Assembly: GCA_029259915.1 (NCBI GenBank)
Contig: JAJDED010000025.1
Span: 1-64,000 of the forward strand
Direction: 5' to 3'
DNA from: Planctomycetota bacterium
GTDB taxonomy: Bacteria; Planctomycetota; Planctomycetia; Pirellulales; Lacipirellulaceae
Length of the DNA: 64,000 nucleotides
Both the position numbers and the translations under genes were made by a program. Each line of letters opens with the position of its first letter. Position 1 is the first letter of the stretch. Positions 18,792 through 25,872 of the stretch are shown here, piece by piece. The notes below the pieces were generated by a model. The model was not told the DNA's origin and did not search any database. It saw nothing but the letters and a program-made list of their open reading frames with translations.

Positions 18792-18900
18792 CTCCCCAGG
18801 CTTAAAGGTATATTTCTGGGTCTTATTTACCGATGAATTGCAAGGCAATGCGGACCGTTCCATGATACTGGGCGGGACGACCATGCTAGCAATCGCATCA

Positions 18901-18974
18901 GGCGCCGTAGCTCAATTGGTTAGAGTACTGGACTGTCGATCCAGTGGTTGCGGGTTCGAGTCCCGTCGGCGTCG
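18901..18974 (+). tRNA. tRNA-Asp (anticodon GTC)
   Basis: Complete cloverleaf. The acceptor GGCGCCG pairs with CGGCGTC. The anticodon loop CTGTCGA carries GTC. The T-arm is GCGGG-TTCGAGT-CCCGT. CCA is not encoded. The discriminator base G is also the first base of the 43-bp direct repeat described below. Confidence 0.96.
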
Positions 18975-19016
18975 CTTCCTACGAACCCCTGAAGACATCT
19001 TGTTTTCAGGGGTTTT
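18974..19016 (+). repeat. Direct repeat copy 1, tRNA-Asp 3' flank
   Basis: A 43-bp sequence beginning GCTTCCTACG at the last base of tRNA-Asp and ending GGGGTTTT. It recurs at 19957-19999 with a single mismatch and the same orientation. It encloses the transcription terminator of the tRNA. Confidence 0.85.
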
Positions 19017-19018
19017 TT
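18984..19018 (+). terminator. Terminator of tRNA-Asp
   Basis: Perfect 10-bp stem AACCCCTGAA / TTCAGGGGTT with an 11-nt loop, followed by a T-tract. It lies 9 bp after the tRNA. Confidence 0.9.
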
Positions 19019-19090
19019 CGTTATGGAGCGTGGGTAGCCCAAATGACGCCGTTGTCTGGGCTACCCGATTTCCAGCCGCCAAATGAGTTC

Positions 19091-19119
19091 TTGACAATAT
19101 CGGTTATACCCGATATTAT
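19091..19119 (+). promoter_or_regulatory. Sigma-70 promoter with overlapping palindromic operator for the toxin-antitoxin pair
   Basis: TTGACA (19091-19096) and TATTAT (19114-19119) are separated by exactly 17 bp. A 22-bp palindrome, AATATCGG-6-CCGATATT with one mismatched inner pair (19096-19117), fills the spacer and overlaps both boxes. It is the expected place for autorepression by the XRE-type antitoxin. Transcription should begin at or next to the GTG start at 19125, implying a leaderless message. Confidence 0.8.
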
Positions 19120-19124
19120 TAACT

Positions 19125-19484
19125 GTGGGTTGGAATGTCGAATTCACAGACGAATTCTCCGACTGGTGGGATAGTCTCACCGAAACGGAGCAAGAAGCGG
19201 TTCGCTCAGACGTGAAGTTGCTCATGGACGAGGGGCCGCAGTTGGGTCGCCCGACTGTCGACAGTGTGAAGGGTTCGCGACATTCCAATATGAAAGAGCT
19301 AAGGACACAGGCACACGGAGATCCGTTGCGGACGTTCTTTGCTTTTGACCCTCGGCGATCTGCAATCTTGCTGATCGGTGGCAACAAAAAAGGAGACAAG
19401 CGGTTCTATGACCGCATGGTCCCAATTGTAGACGACCTCTACAACGAATACTTGGAGGAATTGGAAAAGGAAGGGCTTATCTAA
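19125..19484 (+). CDS. HigB/RelE-superfamily toxin (Gp49-like)
   Basis: A 119-residue toxin of the phage-derived Gp49/HigB group, predicted mRNA interferase acting on translating ribosomes. Diagnostic stretches are WNVEFTDEFSDWWDSLTETE at the N-terminus and MKELRTQAHGDPLRTFFAFD in the centre, with LLIGGNKKGDKRFYDRM near the end. The start is GTG, 5 bases after the -10 box. The stop overlaps the antitoxin ATG in TAATG, so the toxin precedes the antitoxin as in higBA. Located between two direct repeats next to tRNA-Asp, it appears to be a recently acquired module. Confidence 0.9.
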   Translation: MGWNVEFTDEFSDWWDSLTETEQEAVRSDVKLLMDEGPQLGRPTVDSVKGSRHSNMKELRTQAHGDPLRTFFAFDPRRSAILLIGGNKKGDKRFYDRMVPIVDDLYNEYLEELEKEGLI

Positions 19485-19792
19485 TGGCTGGACGTCGACC
19501 TTGGTCAGAAATCGAAAAAAGAATGACCCCAGAGCAACGGGCGGCTTCCGATGCTCTTTATCAACAAAAGCGGATTGGATTGCTCGTCGCTGAAATGCGT
19601 AAGCATTCTGGTCTCACACAAACAGAACTGGCCGATCGCATCGGCACGGGGCAATCAACACTTTCAGAAATGGAAGCGTCCGGCGATATGCGTATTACCA
19701 CACTCAATAAAATCGTCGGCGAACTGGGTGGCAGTGTCGTGGTTCACATGCCAGATGGCGATATCAATCTCACGCTGCTTTCAGGCGAATGA
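19484..19792 (+). CDS. HigA-type XRE-family antitoxin
   Basis: A 102-residue antitoxin. An N-terminal segment likely binds the toxin, and a helix-turn-helix DNA-binding domain covers about residues 37-85 (RKHSGLTQTELADRIGTGQS, then STLSEME). The C-terminal GGSVVVHMPDGDINLTL strand is typical of XRE antitoxins in this group. It overlaps the toxin gene by one base. It should neutralise the toxin and repress the operon through the palindrome at 19096-19117. Confidence 0.9.
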   Translation: MAGRRPWSEIEKRMTPEQRAASDALYQQKRIGLLVAEMRKHSGLTQTELADRIGTGQSTLSEMEASGDMRITTLNKIVGELGGSVVVHMPDGDINLTLLSGE

Positions 19793-19795
19793 GGC

Positions 19796-19975
19796 GTGGC
19801 CAAAGCCGACACTTGGGATCAGTCTCGGCAGGTGGCACTGGAGTTCGACACGTTACGTACAGAGGCAATCTGCAAGAGCTCCCTCGCATGGATCGACTCA
19901 AAAAATCCTCCTGTGCCTTCGGCACCCAGACAACAAACAAGTTGTCTGGGCTACCCGCTTCCTACGAACCCCTGA
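19796..19975 (+). pseudogene. Possible gene fragment downstream of the antitoxin
   Basis: A short frame from GTG at 19796 reads MAKADTWDQSRQVALEF and continues with protein-like codons to about 19915. It then runs into the hairpin and the direct repeat and ends at about 19975. It may be the 5' remnant of a gene cut when the repeat was joined. There is no recognised family and it may not be expressed. Confidence 0.25.
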
Positions 19976-19999
19976 AGACATTTTGTTTTCAGGGGTTTT
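19957..19999 (+). repeat. Direct repeat copy 2, right edge of the toxin-antitoxin module
   Basis: Second copy of the 43-bp tRNA-Asp flank (42 of 43 identical to 18974-19016), again with the terminator stem. The segment just before it (GTTGTCTGGGCTACCC, 19941-19956) also recurs at 19055-19070, where it forms part of a hairpin. Confidence 0.85.
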
Positions 20000-20053
20000 C
20001 TTTTGTAGTGAGTGTAGCCTGACAACAAGGTGACTGAGCTATCCGTGGCATAT

Positions 20054-20395
20054 CTATATCGGACTGTAAATCTTATTAAGTGGCGGTATGTCGCCATCTT
20101 CTAGAATTGCTTGATTCATCCATCCACGCTCGATGACTCCAACTTCGGAGGCTTCTCGTATGGTATAGTAGCACCAAAACGGTGCGCCCGTTGGGCCGCA
20201 CTTCCGTTTAGCAGCTGTTTTGAGATGCTCGCAAAATCGACTGCGAATGCTTTTCGTTGCGAGACCGACATAAAGCACCTCGCCACTGAATGTCACCAGA
20301 GCATAACAACCAGGCTTTTCTGGAACTGTTGCTTCATGAGACCATTCAAATTCAATTTGATGCTCTGGCAAAGGAATCAATTTGGTGATTTTCAT
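20054..20395 (-). CDS. GIY-YIG nuclease-like protein
   Basis: A protein of about 113 residues matching the GIY-YIG endonuclease fold: GCYALV (the GIY strand), LYVGLATKSIRSRF (the YIG strand plus the conserved Arg), and VIERGWMNQAIL with the catalytic-type Glu, then PPLNKI with the conserved Asn. The ATG at 20395 (MKITKLIPLP) begins 7 bases after the stop of the DGQHR gene on the same strand; an upstream Met at 20437 would overlap that gene. The two genes form a tight pair. Likely a DNA-cleaving effector or repair-type nuclease; its specific role is unknown. Confidence 0.75.
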   Translation of the reverse strand: MKITKLIPLPEHQIEFEWSHEATVPEKPGCYALVTFSGEVLYVGLATKSIRSRFCEHLKTAAKRKCGPTGAPFWCYYTIREASEVGVIERGWMNQAILEDGDIPPLNKIYSPI

Positions 20396-20402
20396 GCTAT
20401 TT

Positions 20403-21542
20403 TCAAACGGAGATTTCGTCCACGTCATCTTGAACATTTATCGCATGGTTTAGAGATGTTGCCAATTTACGAACAGCTGATGAGTTTACTCCTGAAGCCC
20501 CTGCACCACGTTGCCACCATTCGCTCTGAGTCATTGCAATGTTGTCCCCTGTTAAGTTGTCGAAGCCACGTTGAAGGAGACTCTTGATAGCGTCCTTCGT
20601 ATAGTCTTTTTGATCGGCGAGATGCGTACAAACAGTAGCAGAAACAATATGAAACAAATCCACTCCTATAGTTTTAAAAATGATGGAAGGTGTTTCAACC
20701 TCTTTGTCTACTAAAAGTTCAACAATGGCATTCCAATAGTTGGAAAGAATCATCGGTCGCTTTTGCACCAAACTCGGATTTGAGAGCGGGTTATTGGATG
20801 AGAGAACATATCTCTTTAGCGATTTAACGAAACTATTCTGATTGATAGTAGTCGTCCCAGGCTGGCTCACTTCGTTAGCCATTCTAATCTTACCGCGCCA
20901 CGGCGAGCGAGGATCCGTATTCAGAAACTTGGTGATATAGAGCGCGCTCGCATCGTCTCCTTTTTCCACCTGGCGCCTTATCCATCGTGGTATTGTCGGC
21001 ATGTTCTCCAGGTCAAGCATGTCCGTCAATCGCGCGAGGATTTGTTGTTCAACGGCCTTGTCCACCGACTTTTGAGTAGAGTTGACAATCAGAAAATGGC
21101 ACATTTGGCTCACATCGTCGAGCGCCACGGCGATGTTGACTGCAATCTCAAAATCTAAAATCTCATTGTTCTTTTCTGCCGCCAAGATTAGGCCCGCAAT
21201 ACGATGTTGGCCATCCACCACATTGAACGGTCCAGCAGATTCCACGTCAAACGTGATTGTATTACTGGATGAATCAAAGGGAATGTTCTTCTCGGTAGCC
21301 AAGAAAACCGACGTAGGCAAAAATGAATCGCCTTCGTCATGTCCGTCAAGAAGATAATCAGCTAGCCTTTTGGCACGGCTCTGATTCAAAATGCGTTGAT
21401 ATCCTGGCCCATTATCTTCTGGGTCAAGCTTATTAATCGCGTAAAAGTTAGACAGCTTGAGATCTCTGACAGTAAGTGACGTGGCGTAAAGCCTGAGTGA
21501 ACCCTGACGAATCAGTGCTGCGGGGCGAGTAATCGTTACCAA
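20403..21542 (-). CDS. DGQHR-domain protein (DndB-like superfamily)
   Basis: A 379-residue protein with the DGQHR motif in FNVVDGQHRIAG (Asp110 to Arg114). This superfamily includes DndB of DNA phosphorothioation and DpdB of deazaguanine DNA modification systems. TTG at 21542 follows GGAG by 7 bases, supporting that start. It is followed at once by the GIY-YIG gene. No dndCDE, dpd or restriction genes lie nearby, so it is not a complete Dnd or Dpd locus. It lies in an accessory patch with a toxin-antitoxin beside tRNA-Asp, consistent with defence, but that is inference. Confidence 0.8.
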   Translation of the reverse strand: MVTITRPAALIRQGSLRLYATSLTVRDLKLSNFYAINKLDPEDNGPGYQRILNQSRAKRLADYLLDGHDEGDSFLPTSVFLATEKNIPFDSSSNTITFDVESAGPFNVVDGQHRIAGLILAAEKNNEILDFEIAVNIAVALDDVSQMCHFLIVNSTQKSVDKAVEQQILARLTDMLDLENMPTIPRWIRRQVEKGDDASALYITKFLNTDPRSPWRGKIRMANEVSQPGTTTINQNSFVKSLKRYVLSSNNPLSNPSLVQKRPMILSNYWNAIVELLVDKEVETPSIIFKTIGVDLFHIVSATVCTHLADQKDYTKDAIKSLLQRGFDNLTGDNIAMTQSEWWQRGAGASGVNSSAVRKLATSLNHAINVQDDVDEISV

Positions 21543-21678
21543 TGCGAATCTCCAAAACTTTTGAGCATAGTGGGAGGACGAACTAGTTCCCTCAGTCTAG
21601 CAATACTTCCCGTGGGAAAGTAGAGTCTTTCATATTGATTCAAGGGGCGACACTGTGACACACAAGAAAAAAATCTGC

Positions 21679-24600
21679 TCAACAAATTCCCTTGATCCTC
21701 CGACGTCTGAAGAGACTCATCGCTCCCAGCGCAAGGAGCAACCCACTAGCCGGCTCCGGCACCGCGGTCACGGCCGCGACGAGCGAAAACACCGAGCCGT
21801 ATTGCGATTCCCAGAACGGGAGGTCGGCCGCGTCGACGTTGCCGTCGCCGTTGGCGTCGCCGTTGGTGTTGTCTGTTTGCAAGGTCAGCCCCAAGCCACT
21901 TTGCCAGATCAGAAAATCTTTGCCATCCACGTCCCCGTCGTGATCGAAATCGGCTAGGAAATAGACGTCGTCGATCTGCAACACGACGTCCGTCGGCGAG
22001 TAGATGGGCGTGATGTCGAACCCAAACATGTTCGACTCGTCGAGGGTCACGATTTGGCTAAACGTGTTGATCACCGAAGTTGCTGTTAATACTTGAAAAG
22101 TGTCGCCCGGTGTGGGCAGGAAGCCGTCGATCAATTGCACTTCGATCGTACCATTGAGTCGGGCCGTGCCGATGATGTCGAGCCAATCGAATTGGGTTGC
22201 CTGCGTTAAACCGCCCAGGTCGACGGCAAACTCTCCGATGGAAGTCTGAGCAAAACTGCCGCGGATTGTGGCGGCACCCGGCTCGATCACGTCGATACTA
22301 ACTTCGCTGGCAAAAAATCCGATTTCCAAGCGACCATCGTTTTCCACGTCGATCCCCACATTGGCGCCGCTTTCCAAGTTCATGGTGCTGCCATTGTCGA
22401 CCGTCATCGCACCGGCCCCGCTCAAGCTAGCTGTATTGAGAATAAAACTGCGCCCCGCACCAGCAAAATGCACGTCGGTCGCGGAAGTTGCCGTTGTGAG
22501 GCTGCCGCCCAAGCTCACATTCGCTCCTAGGCGGACCCGACCATTGGCAGAGATCAAACCATTGGCCGCCAAATCGCTCCCAGCAAGCATTGTCACCGGC
22601 GACGCAGCCGTCGTGGTGAAGTTCAACGACCCGATCGACGACACTGTCCAGGCAAGCAGCGGATTGTCGAGATTCACTGCCAATTGAGCGGAGTTACCGG
22701 CGACGTTGATCGTGCCGGCAAACAGGTTATTCGTTTGATCGATGCGATCGACATTCAGAGAAAAACTGGTGTCGTTGACCGTGATCTGCGTGCTCTCGGC
22801 CGCGCCGTCCAAATCGACACTGTCGGTAGATATCGTGGTTGCCGCATCGACCATCGTGGTGGCGTTCAACTGAATCAGCCCCGCACCGGTGTAACTTCCT
22901 CCCAGGAATGTCGTCGCACCGTTCAGTTCCAATTCGCCGCCGGTGGCAACGGTCACGATGGCAGTCGACTCGAACGATGCCGGGTTGTTAAACTGTGCGA
23001 TGCCAGCTCCCACAGCCAACCCACCCTGCACGGTTGTGTCCCGATTTACGACCGTGTCGCCCAACGTGTTCATCTGGCCTGTGGAAAAAACAGTAAACCC
23101 GCCCAAGCCGTTGAGCGTGGGCAGCGTGGCGCCACCGAACTCGGTCATGTTGAGCTGGCCATCAAGACGAAACGAAACGATTGAGGAAAACGTTCCCTGA
23201 AGATTCATCACGCCGTCAAACCCGTCGTTGGATGTTAGCTCCAAATTGATCGAAGAGACCGAAAACGTCACGTTGGGCTGCACGTTGATCTCGCCGTTGC
23301 CCGAGTCGCCATCAAGATCGGTATCGGCCATACCGATGGAAGTGCTTTGCGTGACGAACACTTGGTTATCGAACTTAATAGCCCCGTTGCCGGTATAACT
23401 ACCGCCGGCCATGGTGGTAATGCCGTTCAGATCGATCGCGTCCCCCGGCCCATTGGTGACGACCGACGCCGTGGACGTGAACGAAGTGATTTGATTGAAG
23501 TCGGCTTCGCTACCGGCGAAAACGCCTCCCTCGATAATCACTTGCTGGTTGATTGCTCCTGCACCGGAAACATTAAGCTGTCCCCCCGAGCGAATCGTGA
23601 GGATGCCGCCGCCGGCGAGTGCGGGCACAGTGGCTGTGGTTTGGGTGAGATTGATCGTCCCATCGAGCAACCAACTGGTGGCAATGTCGAGCGTGCCGCT
23701 GTTGACGTTGATCGTGCCGTCGAAATCGTTGACCGCGGCTGTATCGATGTTGGGAGAATTGATATCGAGCGTAACATCGGGATCGATCGTCGTGGTGGTG
23801 TTGCCCGCTACGCCGTCCATGTCGTAGGTGTCGATGCTGATGAGTGTGTCGGCCGACACAAAGGCGTTGCCATTCTGCCGGGCAATGCCATCGCCCACGA
23901 CGCTACCCCCTTGGAACAACGTGGTGCCGTTGAGTCGGATCTCGGAGTTGGGGTCGCCAAACTCGGTGGTCACGCTGCCAGAAGATTGCAAAATGAGGGT
24001 GTTCTCGACAACGCCCAAGCCGTTCGCGTTGATCAAACCGCCGGCTCCCACGAAAAGATTGGTGCCGATAGAAGTCGCTGGACTTATGGCGGTACCCACA
24101 AGTTGCAAAGACCCTCCCGTGCCGATCGACCCTCCAAAGTTAAAGGCCACCTGTTTTCCCGCCCCCACGGTCATGTTCGCACTCATCGCGTTAAGCATGC
24201 CGGTTTCGAAACGGAGATTGTCGTCGATCGCTTCGATCGTGCCATCCAGATCGAGAGCTATATTATTGGCGGAAGTGATCACCAACTCTCCGCCGCCGGT
24301 GGCGCGAATGAGCCCTGTGCTGGTGAGCGTGCCGAAGATGCTGGAAATATCGACCGTCCCGTGACCACGCAATTCCCCTCCCGCGAGAATGGAAAGGCTG
24401 TTGACGACCTCCGCGTTGCCGCCCAATATGTCGAGCCGCGCGCCGTTGTTCACGGTGGCAATCTCCGAAATTAAATTGCCGAAGTTGTTGACGATCAGCC
24501 GCGGCGTTCCTACGCCGGTCGTCTTTTGAATGTCGAGAATGTCGGCAACCAGTAAATTCGTTTGTGTGTCGACACTGCTGTTGTTGTCGATCAACAGCGA

Positions 24601-25590
24601 GGCCACATTGCCGAGCCCGCTAATCGTCACGGCACCGCCGTGCCGCACAAACGCCGCGGAAAGCGACAGCGGCTCCTTGCCACCCAACCAATTGAAATCA
24701 GTATCCCAATCGACGCCGCCCAAGAAATCTTTCCGAGGCAGATCAACGTTGGTCCAATCCTCCGTCAGCGCAATGGCAAAGAAATCGGCTGCCGAGGGCC
24801 GTGTTCGGCTATCGCTGCCATCGAAAGAGCTCATCACAGCGTCGTCGCCGAACAAATGGTCAAGCGGATCGTTCCCCGTACCGCGCGGAAGCATATCCAT
24901 CACGTTGCCACGCACCCAGTTGGTGTCGACGTCGTAATCACCGTCGTCCACCTCGCCTGTACCACCGCCGTTGGTTACGCCGGAGAAACCCGCATTCATA
25001 CCCAGCGAATGGCCCACTTCTTGAAAAGCCAGCGTGAGCAAGTCGAGTCCCTGTCCGTCCGCGGGACCCATCGCGACGGCGTCGCCGTTGTACCCTGCTT
25101 CAAACAGGTCGGGGACGTTGCCCGTAAAGCGCGCTGTTTGGTCCGCTAGGGGCAAGGCATTCGGCCCATAGTTGTACTGCACTTGCGACATGTTGAATTC
25201 TGAGTCGTCCTCGGGCGTGGGGTCGTAGTAGAAGTTTCGCGTCGAGTTGAAGCGAACCGTCGCAAACGTGACCGCGCCGCCGCTCTCTACGATCCACGCT
25301 GGGTCGCTTTGACCCCCGGAAGTCATGTCGGCATCCCACCAGTAGGTGATACGGATTGTCGCAGGATCGACGAAGGCGGCCTCGAATTCTCGTTCCGTCT
25401 CTTCAAGAGTGTTCAGCAAAACTCCTGGAAAATAATCCATATCCGTCGGAAGTTCCTGGGCAAAAGTGCCTGCCGGATTGCCGGGGTGCGTCGATGCGTT
25501 CAGCGGCTCCCAAATAATGTTCAGAGCGTGAACACGCCACGAGCTGCACATCAACACAATGAAAAGAAACAAACGACAAGCATTACGCAC
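21679..25590 (-). CDS. Giant secreted PEP-CTERM protein with degenerate metzincin-like motif
   Basis: A 1303-residue exported protein. A signal peptide is followed by a region resembling secreted metallopeptidases (residues about 25-280), where LAFQEVGHSLGMNAG occupies the place of the zinc motif HExxHxxGxxH but has Gln for the first His and lacks the third. Residues about 300-1150 consist of autotransporter-type beta-helical repeats (INVNSGTLDIATSW and similar). Two dockerin-like calcium loops follow (DFDHDGDVDGKDFLIWQ, DANGDGNVDAADLPFWES). It ends VPEPASGLLLALGAMSLF plus RRRR, a PEP-CTERM anchor. Likely a surface adhesin or structural protein; proteolysis is doubtful. Confidence 0.88.
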   Translation of the reverse strand: MRNACRLFLFIVLMCSSWRVHALNIIWEPLNASTHPGNPAGTFAQELPTDMDYFPGVLLNTLEETEREFEAAFVDPATIRITYWWDADMTSGGQSDPAWIVESGGAVTFATVRFNSTRNFYYDPTPEDDSEFNMSQVQYNYGPNALPLADQTARFTGNVPDLFEAGYNGDAVAMGPADGQGLDLLTLAFQEVGHSLGMNAGFSGVTNGGGTGEVDDGDYDVDTNWVRGNVMDMLPRGTGNDPLDHLFGDDAVMSSFDGSDSRTRPSAADFFAIALTEDWTNVDLPRKDFLGGVDWDTDFNWLGGKEPLSLSAAFVRHGGAVTISGLGNVASLLIDNNSSVDTQTNLLVADILDIQKTTGVGTPRLIVNNFGNLISEIATVNNGARLDILGGNAEVVNSLSILAGGELRGHGTVDISSIFGTLTSTGLIRATGGGELVITSANNIALDLDGTIEAIDDNLRFETGMLNAMSANMTVGAGKQVAFNFGGSIGTGGSLQLVGTAISPATSIGTNLFVGAGGLINANGLGVVENTLILQSSGSVTTEFGDPNSEIRLNGTTLFQGGSVVGDGIARQNGNAFVSADTLISIDTYDMDGVAGNTTTTIDPDVTLDINSPNIDTAAVNDFDGTINVNSGTLDIATSWLLDGTINLTQTTATVPALAGGGILTIRSGGQLNVSGAGAINQQVIIEGGVFAGSEADFNQITSFTSTASVVTNGPGDAIDLNGITTMAGGSYTGNGAIKFDNQVFVTQSTSIGMADTDLDGDSGNGEINVQPNVTFSVSSINLELTSNDGFDGVMNLQGTFSSIVSFRLDGQLNMTEFGGATLPTLNGLGGFTVFSTGQMNTLGDTVVNRDTTVQGGLAVGAGIAQFNNPASFESTAIVTVATGGELELNGATTFLGGSYTGAGLIQLNATTMVDAATTISTDSVDLDGAAESTQITVNDTSFSLNVDRIDQTNNLFAGTINVAGNSAQLAVNLDNPLLAWTVSSIGSLNFTTTAASPVTMLAGSDLAANGLISANGRVRLGANVSLGGSLTTATSATDVHFAGAGRSFILNTASLSGAGAMTVDNGSTMNLESGANVGIDVENDGRLEIGFFASEVSIDVIEPGAATIRGSFAQTSIGEFAVDLGGLTQATQFDWLDIIGTARLNGTIEVQLIDGFLPTPGDTFQVLTATSVINTFSQIVTLDESNMFGFDITPIYSPTDVVLQIDDVYFLADFDHDGDVDGKDFLIWQSGLGLTLQTDNTNGDANGDGNVDAADLPFWESQYGSVFSLVAAVTAVPEPASGLLLALGAMSLFRRRRIKGIC

Positions 25591-25872
25591 GTCTGAACCC
25601 CCTCCTTGACTCCAGGCCGAAAGAAAAACAGGGCCCGAAGAGATCGAATAGCCAAGGACTCAACCACTTGCAGAAATTTTAGCCCCTCGCCTCATCCAAA
25701 TGCAACCTTTATCTGCTAGTCGTTGTTGCTTTGGGTGACTCCGCCACGATTTTTCTACAAACTAGCGCACTTGTCGGTAAAAATTGCCGTGTAGGACTTC
25801 GTGAATGTCGAAGGGTTGCGATCACGACTGCATATTGAGTACGACAAGGTGCGATTAAACTGCCTGCAGCCA
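25591..25872. other. Intergenic region upstream of the giant PEP-CTERM gene
   Basis: Contains the presumed promoter of the minus-strand gene starting at 25590 (GGAGGGGG lies just upstream of that start). No other convincing ORF, RNA or repeat was seen. Confidence 0.4.

Noticed and set aside
18055-19086. Plus-strand open frame of 343 codons crossing tRNA-Asp
   Set aside because: It is out of frame with the cyclase and runs through a tRNA and its terminator; Arg-rich shadow composition.
20054-21542. Complete Dnd phosphorothioation or Dpd locus
   Set aside because: Only the DGQHR protein is present; no cysteine desulfurase, PAPS-reductase-like, ATPase or deazaguanine genes lie within reach.
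23347-24474. Plus-strand open frame of 375 codons within the giant PEP-CTERM gene
   Set aside because: Antisense to beta-helical repeats with strong coding signal; composition is that of a shadow frame.
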